Source: Rheinheimera sp. (GTDB lineage Bacteria; Pseudomonadota; Gammaproteobacteria; Enterobacterales; Alteromonadaceae). Taken from it: a DNA stretch of 54,536 nt. A model generated the notes under the pieces. The model made no database searches and was not told the origin of the DNA. It saw only the letters and a program-made list of their open reading frames with translations. Below are positions 42,550 to 52,318 of this stretch, one piece after another. Each line of letters begins with the position of its first letter. The stretch's first letter is position 1. Where the stretch lies: positions 3,204 through 57,739 of the forward strand of contig DMYW01000007.1 in the NCBI GenBank assembly GCA_003482455.1, written 5' to 3'. Position numbers and translations under genes: made by a program.

Positions 42550-45093
42550 TCAGCTATTGGCTTGTGTATCAATATGTTGAACGAACTGACGGCGTTTTTG
42601 TTGCTGCATGGCAATGACTTCAGCGGGCACGCCATAACGCACCAAGACTTCGTCAGTAATATCAATCACATCGCCAACCCCGACTACACTCCACAGCTCT
42701 TCTTCCAATACTTTGGCTTTGTGGATGGCATAAACGCTGACATAACTCAGTTCTTTGCTAATGTGCTCAGTGTCAGGACGCCCAGTGCGCGACAGGTAAA
42801 TCCGAAAGCAAAATAATAAATCGTTGACGGTGGCATCTTGCACCAGATATTGCCGCGCTTGAGCCGTTTTTAAATCAAAGTCGAATTCGGTGACAAAACT
42901 CTGGTCCAGCTTCGATTGCCCTTCGCGGTAGCGAATAAACACATCAATGGTTTTAGGTACATCTTGCCGTTTCATTTGCTTGAGCAAATTGGCGAAATGC
43001 AAATTGATGGTGTTGTTTTTTAAAAATGGGCCCATGTTTAGCTTGTGTGATTTATCACTCAGCACGGTTAATAGGCGATGCAAATTGTTTGGCTCGGCAC
43101 CACGACCGATTGCATTTAAGTCATACCGAATACCATGTCGATGCATGTAAAAAGGGAAACTATTCAATGCTTTCACGTACATGTTTCGTAAGGCGTTACC
43201 CAATCCTGCGTATTTAGGCGTTTCTTCGGCGAGCGTTAATTTTGCCCGATTGTTTTTGATCAGTTGTTCAAAGAACAAACGAGCTTGGTGCGGCAAATCA
43301 CCTTCAATGATCCGCAAGTTCATGATCAATTGGTTTTTACTCACCGCCATGACCTCGTATTCCAAGTCCTGCAAACCGTATTTGCTGGAAATTTTTTGCA
43401 TATCCGGCAGTGCGAGGAATACTTTGTCGCCTTTGGCAAATTCCACGGGCGCGCTGACTTCAATTTGCAAACCTCGACATGAAAAATCGCGGGTATTTGC
43501 TTCAAGATAGGTCTCGCGGTTTACTTTCAGCAGCACCCGCGTTTTATATAAAAAACGGGCTTCAGCACGTAAGTTGACATATTGCACGGCGACAGCTTCT
43601 AAAGGTGGTAGATCCTCCACCTTGGGATGACCAAACATCTTTAATTGACTTAGCAGCTTTTCGTCGTAATTAAGTTGTTGATAATGCGAGGTTCCTTCAC
43701 TTTGCGTGATGTCAGTTAAAGCCACTACATAACGGAAATCCTGAATCATATTTTGCACTAACTGCGGTGGAGGCTGATTCAGTTTGTCGACATCACCATC
43801 AGCGCTATCGGGTAGTGATAGCAACATGTGGGCATCTGCCGGATGGGTGCGGTGCGTCACCAGATGAAACACCCGCCAACTCGATTTTTGCGCACCAAAA
43901 CCAAAGAACACCGGTTGTAATTGTGGCAGCTGCGCTAATTCATCGGCTGTTGCCGTGTAGTAATACAGTTTGCCTTTGGCTGCGTGAGTGAAACAATACA
44001 GGATGGTTGAACGTTCGATCGGCGCCTTTTGCAGACATTGCTTGATCCGTTTACCCGACAGCACTTGCATCAGAACGCTTTGTTGACGTTCATCTTGGAA
44101 ATAGTGCAAGGCGCCACGATTGTTTTCCGTCGTCAAGGCGCAAACCGGCACAGGTAACCCTTCACGCACCGCGATAAACACAGGCAAGGAGCTAATACGC
44201 GGTAAATAGAATTGCTCGTAACCTTTGACGATCACGGCATCTAAGGTGTTATCTAAGTTGACCTTATAACGCCGTTTGTTGCCGTTGATAAAGTTGCGTA
44301 GAAACTCACTAAAGCCATAATCATCGCTGACATTGACGCGCTTAACCCGCACGTATTGCGAGCGGTCAACGATTTCAATATCCAGCACTTGATATTGCAC
44401 GCCATGCGAAAACCCTAAGGCAAATTCTTGCTCTAGGCCTTTGAAGAAAACGGCAATTTGCTGCCCAGGGTTTAAACGTCGGCTATTGGGGATTTTCAAC
44501 TTACAGCCTGACACGGATAAATCGACGGTGCTGGCTTGGAATTTTTCCTCTTCATCAGTTTCGATATCAATATCGATGATGAAGTTCATCCGTTCTTCGC
44601 TGCGGGTGCAATAACTGGCAAATTGGACAAGTTTGGTGCCGGGTTTTTCCTCTTCAACCTGTGTTGGTTGCTGGACTTCTTTTGCAACCAGCGGGTCCCC
44701 AGACATCACAGCTTGTAAGCGCTGCGTGGTTTCTTGTTTGTGTCGAACTCGATAGTTGTTGTCGGTATTGGTAACTTCTTCGTACAAACCTAAGGTGTAT
44801 TTACCATAACGCTTCAAGCCACGCTCGAAGGTGCGGATGGCGGTATCATCCATGTAGTGGGTTTTGCCACCAAATTCATAAGGTCGAACTTCGCCGTCGA
44901 CTCGGCCACGTAGATCGATGTAATAACCACAAGGTTGTCCCAGCCGTTTTAATTCCATTTTGATCAGGAATTGTTTGGGTTTGGGGATTTCTGCCGTCAA
45001 AATATTGAATACCTCACTGAACTCTGACGTGTTCAGTAAGGGTTTTAAGCGTTCAATAATGCCAGTAAAGGGCAGTAAATCAGATGTTGTCAT
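42550..45093 (-). CDS. Large protein with two PilZ (c-di-GMP-binding) domains
   Basis: An 847-residue cytoplasmic protein with two intact PilZ signatures. The first has Arg164-SEE-Arg168 and DLSVSG (191-196). The second has Arg509-AEA-Arg513 and DFSCRG (536-541). Both match RxxxR plus D/NxSxxG, so two c-di-GMP sites are expected. The N-terminal 150 residues, the region between the two sites and the last 300 residues have no domain I can name. A PilZ gene next to radA is also found in Vibrio and relatives (the PlzC position as I recall it). It lies divergent to radA with 97 bp between. Its output is unknown; motility or surface attachment would be usual. Confidence 0.88.
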   Translation of the reverse strand: MTTSDLLPFTGIIERLKPLLNTSEFSEVFNILTAEIPKPKQFLIKMELKRLGQPCGYYIDLRGRVDGEVRPYEFGGKTHYMDDTAIRTFERGLKRYGKYTLGLYEEVTNTDNNYRVRHKQETTQRLQAVMSGDPLVAKEVQQPTQVEEEKPGTKLVQFASYCTRSEERMNFIIDIDIETDEEEKFQASTVDLSVSGCKLKIPNSRRLNPGQQIAVFFKGLEQEFALGFSHGVQYQVLDIEIVDRSQYVRVKRVNVSDDYGFSEFLRNFINGNKRRYKVNLDNTLDAVIVKGYEQFYLPRISSLPVFIAVREGLPVPVCALTTENNRGALHYFQDERQQSVLMQVLSGKRIKQCLQKAPIERSTILYCFTHAAKGKLYYYTATADELAQLPQLQPVFFGFGAQKSSWRVFHLVTHRTHPADAHMLLSLPDSADGDVDKLNQPPPQLVQNMIQDFRYVVALTDITQSEGTSHYQQLNYDEKLLSQLKMFGHPKVEDLPPLEAVAVQYVNLRAEARFLYKTRVLLKVNRETYLEANTRDFSCRGLQIEVSAPVEFAKGDKVFLALPDMQKISSKYGLQDLEYEVMAVSKNQLIMNLRIIEGDLPHQARLFFEQLIKNNRAKLTLAEETPKYAGLGNALRNMYVKALNSFPFYMHRHGIRYDLNAIGRGAEPNNLHRLLTVLSDKSHKLNMGPFLKNNTINLHFANLLKQMKRQDVPKTIDVFIRYREGQSKLDQSFVTEFDFDLKTAQARQYLVQDATVNDLLFCFRIYLSRTGRPDTEHISKELSYVSVYAIHKAKVLEEELWSVVGVGDVIDITDEVLVRYGVPAEVIAMQQQKRRQFVQHIDTQANS

Positions 45094-45190
45094 CCAGGTG
45101 AACCCTGAGTATCCATGTCGCTTGTGGTACTATAAATTTCATTATTGGTAGAAAGCAATTTACGTGCCTACAAATCCTTGAGGGCCAGTC

Positions 45191-46555
45191 ATGGCAAAAA
45201 CAAAAACAGCATATGTCTGCAGCGATTGTGGAGCAGACTTCGTGCGCTGGCAAGGTCAGTGTACCGAATGTGGCGCCTGGAACACCATTAGCGAAGTTCG
45301 CTTAGCGGCGGCGACTAGCAAGTCGGCCATGCGGGCTGGTGGCTACGCTGGTGCTACTAACGCTCAGATTATTCGTTTAGATCAAGTGGACTTGCAAGAA
45401 CTGCCGCGGTTTAGTTCTGGCTTTAGTGAGTTTGACCGTGTGCTGGGTGGTGGCATAGTTCCGGGGTCTGCCATTTTAATCGGTGGTCACCCAGGCGCCG
45501 GCAAAAGTACGCTGTTGCTACAAATCATGTGTTTGTTGGCCTCGCAAGGGCCTGCGCTTTATGTCACTGGCGAAGAATCTTTGCAGCAAGTGGCGATGCG
45601 TGCGCATCGGCTAGGCTTGCCGACGCAACAATTAATGATGCTTGCGGAAACCCAAGTTGAAACCATTTGTGATTTGGCCTTGCAGGTTAAACCGCGCATT
45701 ATGGTCATTGACTCGATTCAAGTCATGCAAATGAGCGATATTCAATCGGCACCGGGCAGTGTGTCGCAAGTGCGAGAAAGTGCAGCCTATCTAACCAAAT
45801 TCGCCAAACAACATGGCATTGCCGTCGTGATGGTGGGGCATGTGACCAAAGATGGCTCACTGGCGGGGCCTAAGGTGCTGGAGCATTGTATTGACTGTTC
45901 AGTGCTGCTTGATGGCGATAGTGATAGCCGTTATCGCACTTTACGCGGCCACAAAAACCGCTTTGGCGCGGTCAATGAGCTTGGTGTGTTTGCGATGACC
46001 GGGCAAGGCATGAAGGAAGTCAAAAATCCGTCGGCAATTTTCCTCAATCGCGGCAAAGAAGAAGCTCCGGGTAGCTTGGTGATGGTGCTTTGGGAAGGCA
46101 CGCGGCCATTATTGGTGGAGATCCAAGGATTGGTCGACTATTCGCCACTGAATAACCCGCGTCGCGTGACTGTCGGCATGGAGCAAAATCGTTTATCCAT
46201 GCTGTTGGCGGTGATGCACCGCCACGCTGGGGTGCAAATGGCTGACCAAGATGTATTCGTCAACGTGGTGGGCGGCGTGCGCGTGGCCGAAACTGGTGCG
46301 GACTTGGCGACTTCATTGGCGCTGGTTTCGAGTTTTCGCAATAAACCTTTGCCGATGGACTTAGTGGTGTTTGGCGAAATCGGCTTATCTGGCGAAATTA
46401 GGCCCGTTCCTAGTGGCCAAGAACGCCTGCGTGAAGCCGCCAAACATGGCTTTCGCCGTGCCATAGTGCCACTGGCCAATGTGCCAAAAGAACCGCTGGA
46501 AGGTATGACTATTATTGGTGTGACCAAACTGAGCGAAGCGCTGGAGGCTTTGTGA
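45191..46555 (+). CDS. radA: DNA repair protein RadA
   Basis: A RecA-like ATPase that drives branch migration of recombination intermediates. The 454 residues (E. coli 460) contain the N-terminal C4 zinc finger (Cys10, Cys13, Cys24, Cys27), the Walker A GGHPGAGKST (98-107), the family-specific KNRFG (255-259) and the C-terminal Lon-like domain. The ATG follows GAGGG by nine bases. A bidirectional terminator follows. Confidence 0.97.
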   Translation: MAKTKTAYVCSDCGADFVRWQGQCTECGAWNTISEVRLAAATSKSAMRAGGYAGATNAQIIRLDQVDLQELPRFSSGFSEFDRVLGGGIVPGSAILIGGHPGAGKSTLLLQIMCLLASQGPALYVTGEESLQQVAMRAHRLGLPTQQLMMLAETQVETICDLALQVKPRIMVIDSIQVMQMSDIQSAPGSVSQVRESAAYLTKFAKQHGIAVVMVGHVTKDGSLAGPKVLEHCIDCSVLLDGDSDSRYRTLRGHKNRFGAVNELGVFAMTGQGMKEVKNPSAIFLNRGKEEAPGSLVMVLWEGTRPLLVEIQGLVDYSPLNNPRRVTVGMEQNRLSMLLAVMHRHAGVQMADQDVFVNVVGGVRVAETGADLATSLALVSSFRNKPLPMDLVVFGEIGLSGEIRPVPSGQERLREAAKHGFRRAIVPLANVPKEPLEGMTIIGVTKLSEALEAL

Positions 46556-46646
46556 GCCGTGACAGAACGCCTGCATCGCAACACGGCAAAAGCAGCTAAA
46601 ATAGCGGCTGTTGTGCATCCAATAATTTTCGGTTGCCACGGCGAAT

Positions 46647-46674
46647 AAAAAAGGAGCTCGAGGCTCCTTTTTTT
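46647..46674. terminator. Bidirectional intrinsic terminator
   Basis: An AAGGAGC/GCTCCTT stem with a TCGAG loop and A/T runs on each side, between the convergent radA and bamD. Confidence 0.85.
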
Positions 46675-46691
46675 AATTGGCTTTATAGCAA

Positions 46692-47444
46692 TTAGTTGAC
46701 TTGGCTATTGGGGAAATTTTTCACCAGTACAGCTTTGGCATCGTCACGTAATTTAGTTAAGCCCAATTGGTTGTAGCTACTGATCATCACTTGCAATGCT
46801 TTTTCAACCGCTGGGCAGTCACGGTAGTTTTCGACGACAAAACGAGCACGGTTCGCCGCCGCTAAATGCGCGCCACGACGTGTGTAATAATCGGCAATTA
46901 ACAGCTCGTGTTGCGCCAGTTTGTCTTTGATACGAACCATTTGGACTTTCGCTGCTGGCGCATAGCGGCTGTTAGGATAGTTGGTCAGCAAAATTTTGAA
47001 ATCGTCAAACGCTTGGCGTGTGTTGGCTAAATCACGATCTGAGCGGTCAACGCCAAAGAATTCTTGGAATGCATTTTGGTCTTCTTTGAAGTTGGTTAAG
47101 CCGCGCATGTAGTAGACATAGTCCAAGTCAGGGTGATTTGGATTGAGTTTAATAAACCGATCCATCGCCGCTAACGCCTTTTTGGCATCGCCGGACATGG
47201 AGTAGGCGTATATCAAATCCAATTGCACTTGGCGGGCCACCGGACCAAATGGGTAACGGCTTTCCATCTTCTTCAGCAATTCGATTGCACGGTTATACAA
47301 GCCGGTGTCGAGGACTACTTTGGCTTCGTTATACGCTTGTTGCGCGGTTTGGTTGGTGTTGACGTAGTCATCTTTTTCTTTTTTCGAAGCACAACCAGCG
47401 AGGGTGGCGAGCAGGGCGACGGCGACAAAAAACTTCAGCTTCAT
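46692..47444 (-). CDS. bamD: Outer-membrane assembly lipoprotein BamD
   Basis: An essential lipoprotein of the BAM complex that inserts outer-membrane proteins. The 250 residues have a lipoprotein signal with lipobox LAGC (Cys at about 18) followed by five TPR-type helical hairpins (for example YNRAIELLKKMESRYPFGP, and DDFKILLTNYPNSRY). E. coli BamD has 245 residues. The ATG at 47444 has GTGGA upstream; the GTG four codons earlier is part of that site. It is divergent from rluD as in E. coli. Confidence 0.95.
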   Translation of the reverse strand: MKLKFFVAVALLATLAGCASKKEKDDYVNTNQTAQQAYNEAKVVLDTGLYNRAIELLKKMESRYPFGPVARQVQLDLIYAYSMSGDAKKALAAMDRFIKLNPNHPDLDYVYYMRGLTNFKEDQNAFQEFFGVDRSDRDLANTRQAFDDFKILLTNYPNSRYAPAAKVQMVRIKDKLAQHELLIADYYTRRGAHLAAANRARFVVENYRDCPAVEKALQVMISSYNQLGLTKLRDDAKAVLVKNFPNSQVN

Positions 47445-47564
47445 ACAAATTTCCACTCGGATAGACGTTTTATCTGTCTAGTCCTACTTAAAATCGTTAA
47501 AATAGTCAGATCTGCCGATTCTACCCCAGAGTTATCGGGGTGCACACAGGATATTTAGTCTGAC

Positions 47565-48539
47565 ATGTCAAAACAGTTGCAACTTTCCGAAATCGTACCG
47601 GATCACTTATACGGCAAACGCTTAGATCAGGTTCTTGCTGAAATGTTCCCGGATTATTCACGTTCACGGATAAAAGAATGGATCCTTGCTGGCTGGGTGA
47701 AAGTAAATCACCGAGTCTGCGAAACACCACGCGAAAAATTGCTTGGTGGAGAACATATCGAAATTCTCGCCGAATTACCAGATGACGAACGCTTTGATGC
47801 CGAGCCAATTGAGTTAAATATCGTTTATGAAGACGAGCACATTCTGGTGATTAACAAACCTGCCGGGTTAGTGGTCCACCCAGGTGCTGGGAATCACGAC
47901 GGTACCTTGCTTAATGCGTTATTGCATCATTGCCCATCGATTGCTGAAGTGCCGCGCGCCGGCATTATCCACCGCTTGGATAAAGACACCACGGGCCTGA
48001 TGGTTGTCGCTAAAACCATTCCTGCGCAAACGCATCTGGTCGAAATGATGCAGCACCGCGAAATCACTCGTGAATACGAAGCCGTGGTGCATGGTTGCAT
48101 GACCGCCGGTGGTTTTATCGATGAGCCGATTGGGCGTCACCCGACCAAACGCACACATATGGCGGTTACGTCCAGTGGCAAACCCGCCGTGACGCACTAT
48201 CGCGTGATGGAAAAATTCCGCAACCATACGCGTATTCGTTTGCGTTTGGAAACTGGCCGCACCCATCAAATCCGTGTGCATATGACCTATTTGAACTATC
48301 CGCTGGTCGGTGACCCTGTCTACGCGGGTCGCCCGCGTCCGCCACGCAAGGCCAGTGAAGAGTTGCTTGCAACACTGCGCGCGTTCAAACGCCAGGCACT
48401 GCATGCGGTGATGTTGCGTTTAGCGCATCCAATTACGCTGGAAGTGCTGGAATGGCATGCGCCGGTGCCGCAAGACATGGTGGACTTAACCAACAAATTG
48501 CGCGAAGACACCAAATTGCATGGTATGGACACAGACTAG
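47565..48539 (+). CDS. rluD: 23S rRNA pseudouridine synthase D
   Basis: Makes the pseudouridines 1911, 1915 and 1917 of helix 69 in 23S rRNA. The 324-residue protein (E. coli 326) has an N-terminal S4 domain (about 15-75), the catalytic motif HRLDKDTTG with Asp139, and the late blocks GRTHQIRVH and PLVGDPVYAG. The ribosome site is weak (AGGA about 13 bases upstream). It precedes pgeF by seven bases. Confidence 0.96.
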   Translation: MSKQLQLSEIVPDHLYGKRLDQVLAEMFPDYSRSRIKEWILAGWVKVNHRVCETPREKLLGGEHIEILAELPDDERFDAEPIELNIVYEDEHILVINKPAGLVVHPGAGNHDGTLLNALLHHCPSIAEVPRAGIIHRLDKDTTGLMVVAKTIPAQTHLVEMMQHREITREYEAVVHGCMTAGGFIDEPIGRHPTKRTHMAVTSSGKPAVTHYRVMEKFRNHTRIRLRLETGRTHQIRVHMTYLNYPLVGDPVYAGRPRPPRKASEELLATLRAFKRQALHAVMLRLAHPITLEVLEWHAPVPQDMVDLTNKLREDTKLHGMDTD

Positions 48540-48546
48540 CGTGGCC

Positions 48547-49326
48547 ATGATGCAGTTAAACGCCCCGCTGTTAGTGCCAAGCGATTTTCTGTTACCGGAT
48601 TGGCCAGCACCCGCTCAGGTGCGGGCCATTGCCACCAGTCGAGCGCTGCATACTGCATTCGGCGTTTCGACTGGGGTATTTGCTGGCCTGAACCTTGGCG
48701 ATCATGTAGGTGACGAGCCTGATGCCGTTTCAGCCAATCGCCAAGCCTTGCAGCAGGCTTTGGGTCTAACCCAAGCACCGCTGTGGTTGTCGCAAGTGCA
48801 TGGCACACGCGTACTTAATGCCGATACAGAACTGCATAGCGACAACATTGCTGATGCGTCAGTAACGTGCCAACATGGCTTAGCGAGTGTGGTGATGACG
48901 GCCGATTGTCTGCCGGTGCTGTTTTGTAACCAACAAGGCACACAAGTGGCCGCCGCGCATGCAGGATGGCGAGGGCTTTGCGATGGCGTGTTGGAAGCGA
49001 CAGTTGCTTGTTTTGACCAGTCGCACGACGTGCTTTGTTGGTTAGGTCCCGCAATTGGACCAAGCGCTTTTGAAGTCGGAGCTGAAGTACGCGCCGCTTT
49101 TATATCAAAAGACCCGCAAGCCGCGGCCGCGTTTGTGCCATCAACGCACGATGGTAAATGGTTGGCTGATATCTTTTTGCTCGCCCGCCAACGGTTACGT
49201 GCGGTTGGCGTGAACAAGATCTACGGCGGTGGTGTCTGCACCGTCAGTGACCCCACGCGGTTTTACTCCTACCGCCGCGATGGCCAAACAGGTCGCCTGG
49301 CCAGTCTCGTGTGGCTAACAAATTAA
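48547..49326 (+). CDS. pgeF: Peptidoglycan editing factor PgeF (YfiH/LACC1 family)
   Basis: A cytoplasmic enzyme that keeps wrong amino acids out of peptidoglycan precursors; relatives also act as purine nucleoside phosphorylases. The 259-residue protein has the zinc/active-site pieces SQVHGTRV, TADCLPVLF and AAHAGWRG and the late GGGVCTVSDPTRFYSYRRDG as conserved blocks. The start is uncertain: ATGs at 48547 and 48550 and a GTG at 48541 are all possible, and none has a strong ribosome site, in line with coupling to rluD. The rluD-pgeF-clpB order is as in E. coli. Confidence 0.92.
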   Translation: MMQLNAPLLVPSDFLLPDWPAPAQVRAIATSRALHTAFGVSTGVFAGLNLGDHVGDEPDAVSANRQALQQALGLTQAPLWLSQVHGTRVLNADTELHSDNIADASVTCQHGLASVVMTADCLPVLFCNQQGTQVAAAHAGWRGLCDGVLEATVACFDQSHDVLCWLGPAIGPSAFEVGAEVRAAFISKDPQAAAAFVPSTHDGKWLADIFLLARQRLRAVGVNKIYGGGVCTVSDPTRFYSYRRDGQTGRLASLVWLTN

Positions 49327-49395
49327 CTAGCCAACTGGTAAGCCGGTTCTTGCACCAGCATGGTTGGATAACCTGTTTTTGTGTCCAAGATTGAC

Positions 49396-49425
49396 GCTGC
49401 AGTGTCAGCACCTGCAGCCTAATTT
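49396..49425 (+). terminator. Probable terminator after pgeF
   Basis: GCTGCAG pairs with CTGCAGC over a 9-base loop, followed by CTAATTTT. It lies 70 bases after the pgeF stop and before the clpB heat-shock promoter. Confidence 0.5.
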
Positions 49426-49469
49426 TGCTGCCGAGCTTTTGACGCAAGTCAAATTTTTGACGGCGCCTG

Positions 49470-49498
49470 CTTGAAAAAGCAGCGCCTTCTCCCCATCT
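49470..49498 (+). promoter_or_regulatory. Sigma-32 heat-shock promoter of clpB
   Basis: CTTGAAA (49470-49476), a 14-base spacer, then CCCCATCT (49491-49498) match the RpoH consensus almost perfectly. It lies 40 bases before the clpB start. An inverted repeat (about 49462-49486) covers its -35 element and spacer. Confidence 0.88.
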
Positions 49499-49537
49499 TA
49501 CTGGTAACCCAATAGCAATTCAGGTAGGAGTATCCCG

Positions 49538-52129
49538 ATGCGCTTAGACCGTTTTACCAGTAAATTTCAAGAAGCCTTGGCTGACGCGCAATCCAATGCG
49601 TTAGGTCGTGATCATCAATTTTTAGAACCTGTGCACCTGTTGCAAGCCTTGTTGAATCAAGATGCTGGCTCGGTGCGTGACTTGCTGAGCAAAATCGGCA
49701 TCAACATCAGCGATCTGCGCAGTAAAACCACCCAAGCCATTGAGCGTTTGCCGGTGGTGGAAGGCACAGGCGGCAATGTACAGTTGTCTGCAGCGCTGAG
49801 TAACTTATTGAATTTGTCCGATAAGTTAGCGCAAAAACGCAAAGACCAATACATTTCGAGCGAGCTGTTTGTACTGGCAGGCTGTGACGACAAAGCCGAG
49901 CTTGGCGCTATTTTCAAAGCCGTCGGCATCACTAAAGAGGCGGTGGAAAAAGCCATCGACCAGCTGCGCGCAGGGCAAAAGGTCGACGACCCAAATGCCG
50001 AAGACACTCGGCAGGCGCTGACTAAATACACCATCGATTTAACCGCGCGCGCTGAAGCAGGCAAGTTAGACCCAGTGATTGGTCGTGACGAAGAAATTCG
50101 TCGCTGCGTGCAAGTGCTGCAACGGCGCACCAAAAACAACCCAGTGCTGATTGGTGAACCTGGCGTTGGTAAAACCGCCATCGTGGAAGGCTTGGCGCTG
50201 CGTATCGTTAACAAAGAAGTGCCGGAAGGGTTAAAAGACAAGCGGGTGCTGTCGTTAGACTTGGGCGCTTTGCTGGCGGGTGCCAAATATCGCGGCGAAT
50301 TCGAAGAGCGCTTAAAGGCGGTGCTCAATGAACTGGCCAAAGAAGAAGGCCGTGTCATTTTATTTATCGATGAAATTCACACCATGGTCGGCGCCGGCAA
50401 AGCCGATGGCGCTATGGATGCCGGCAATATGCTAAAACCAGCACTTGCCCGCGGTGAATTGCATTGTGTTGGTGCGACCACACTCGATGAATACCGCAAA
50501 TACATCGAAAAAGACGCGGCACTGGAGCGTCGTTTCCAAAAAGTGTTAGTGGAAGAGCCATCGGTGGAAGACACCATCGCCATTTTGCGTGGCCTAAAAG
50601 AACGCTACGAGCTGCACCATGCGGTCGATATTACTGACCCAGCCATTGTTGCGGCGGCGACCTTGTCGCATCGATATGTGTCCGATCGGCAACTGCCCGA
50701 TAAAGCCATTGATTTGATTGACGAAGCCGCATCAAGTATTCGGATGCAGATGGACTCAAAACCGGAAGAACTGGACCGGTTAGAGCGTCGAATCATTCAA
50801 CTGAAACTGGAGGATAACGCGCTCGCCAAAGAAACCGACGAGGCTAGTATCGAGCGCCGTTCGTCGATTTTGGAACAAATTCGTGAGCTGGATAAAAAAT
50901 ACAACGAGCTGGATGAAGTCTGGACCTCGGAAAAGGCCGCACTGCAAGGTACGCAACATATCAAAGCAGAGCTTGAACAAGCGCGTCTGGATATGGAAGT
51001 TGCACGTCGTGCCGGTGATTTAAACCGCATGTCGCAGCTGAAATACGACCGCATTCCGGCTTTGGAAAAGCGTTTAGATTTAGCCGCGCAAGCAGAAATG
51101 CACGAAATGACCTTGCTGCGTAACAAAGTCACCGACCAAGAAATCGCGGAAGTGCTGTCACGCGCGACTGGCATTCCCGTCAATAAAATGCTCGAAGGCG
51201 AGCGCGATAAATTGTTGCGGATGGAACAAGATTTAGCCCGTCGTGTAGTGGGGCAAGTCGAGGCCGTCAGTGCTGTGTCAAATGCGATACGCCGCTCTCG
51301 CGCCGGCTTGTCTGATCCGAACAAACCGATTGGTTCGTTTTTGTTTTTAGGCCCAACGGGCGTTGGTAAAACTGAACTGACCAAGGCGCTGGCGCATTTC
51401 CTGTTTGACTCCGAAGATGCGCTTATTCGCATCGATATGTCGGAGTTTATGGAAAAACACTCGGTATCACGTTTAGTGGGCGCGCCCCCAGGATATGTCG
51501 GCTATGACGAAGGCGGTTATTTAACCGAAGCGGTGCGACGTAAACCTTATTCGGTGGTGCTGTTGGATGAGGTGGAAAAAGCGCATCCGGATGTATTTAA
51601 CATCCTGTTGCAGGTGCTGGATGACGGCCGCTTAACCGATGGCCAAGGCCGCACAGTGGATTTTAAAAACACCGTGATCATTATGACGTCGAACTTGGGC
51701 TCGGATCTTATTCAAGAGCACTACAACGAGCAAAGTTACGAGCAAATGAAATCCATGCTGATGCAGGTGCTGACACAGCAGTTTCGGCCGGAATTTATCA
51801 ACCGTATCGATGAAACCGTGGTGTTCCACCCGCTGGATCATGCGCAAATTCGTCATATCGCCAATTTGCAGCTCAATCGCTTGCGCCAACGCCTAGCCGA
51901 GCGCCAATTTGGCTTGGAAGTATCCGACGAAGCGCTGGATCAAATTGCCGCTGTGGGTTTTGACCCGGTGTTTGGCGCGCGGCCACTGAAACGGGCAGTG
52001 CAGCAATATGTGGAAAACACATTAGCGCAGAGCCTGTTACGTGGCGAAATTCCGCTGCACAGCGTGATAGTGCTGGATGTGCAAAATGGCCAGTTTGTAG
52101 TGCGTAGTCGCGCCAGACAAGACAGCTGA
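49538..52129 (+). CDS. clpB: ATP-dependent disaggregase ClpB
   Basis: A hexameric AAA+ chaperone that, with DnaK, pulls proteins out of aggregates. The 863 residues (E. coli 857) contain the Clp N-domain repeats (1-145), first ATPase with Walker A GEPGVGKT (206-213), a coiled-coil middle domain (about 405-520), and second ATPase with Walker A GPTGVGKT (605-612). It lacks the ClpP-binding loop, as expected. TAGGAG lies about nine bases before the ATG. A consensus sigma-32 promoter precedes it and a strong terminator follows. Confidence 0.97.
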   Translation: MRLDRFTSKFQEALADAQSNALGRDHQFLEPVHLLQALLNQDAGSVRDLLSKIGINISDLRSKTTQAIERLPVVEGTGGNVQLSAALSNLLNLSDKLAQKRKDQYISSELFVLAGCDDKAELGAIFKAVGITKEAVEKAIDQLRAGQKVDDPNAEDTRQALTKYTIDLTARAEAGKLDPVIGRDEEIRRCVQVLQRRTKNNPVLIGEPGVGKTAIVEGLALRIVNKEVPEGLKDKRVLSLDLGALLAGAKYRGEFEERLKAVLNELAKEEGRVILFIDEIHTMVGAGKADGAMDAGNMLKPALARGELHCVGATTLDEYRKYIEKDAALERRFQKVLVEEPSVEDTIAILRGLKERYELHHAVDITDPAIVAAATLSHRYVSDRQLPDKAIDLIDEAASSIRMQMDSKPEELDRLERRIIQLKLEDNALAKETDEASIERRSSILEQIRELDKKYNELDEVWTSEKAALQGTQHIKAELEQARLDMEVARRAGDLNRMSQLKYDRIPALEKRLDLAAQAEMHEMTLLRNKVTDQEIAEVLSRATGIPVNKMLEGERDKLLRMEQDLARRVVGQVEAVSAVSNAIRRSRAGLSDPNKPIGSFLFLGPTGVGKTELTKALAHFLFDSEDALIRIDMSEFMEKHSVSRLVGAPPGYVGYDEGGYLTEAVRRKPYSVVLLDEVEKAHPDVFNILLQVLDDGRLTDGQGRTVDFKNTVIIMTSNLGSDLIQEHYNEQSYEQMKSMLMQVLTQQFRPEFINRIDETVVFHPLDHAQIRHIANLQLNRLRQRLAERQFGLEVSDEALDQIAAVGFDPVFGARPLKRAVQQYVENTLAQSLLRGEIPLHSVIVLDVQNGQFVVRSRARQDS

Positions 52130-52158
52130 ATCACAGGTTGATTCACGAGCACTGAAAC

Positions 52159-52196
52159 ATCAGAACGCCCACCGCCTGTGGGCGTTCTGATTTGGC
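52159..52196 (+). terminator. Strong terminator after clpB
   Basis: A 14-bp perfect stem (ATCAGAACGCCCAC with GTGGGCGTTCTGAT) with a CGCCT loop and a short T-run, 29 bases after the clpB stop. Confidence 0.8.
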
Positions 52197-52264
52197 AACC
52201 GACTCAGGGATAATTTAAGCTAACTAAATGATCTACAAAGCAACTAGATCCGTTTCTGCAGTGC

Positions 52265-52293
52265 TTGAGACTGGTTGCTTGCGCTGATATGGT
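52265..52293 (+). promoter_or_regulatory. Sigma-70 promoter of the CBS-domain gene
   Basis: TTGAGA (52265-52270) and TATGGT (52288-52293) with a 17-base spacer. The transcript would start near 52300, just before the GGAGG at 52308-52312. Confidence 0.55.
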
Positions 52294-52318
52294 GGTCATA
52301 AACCGTAGGAGGTCCATG

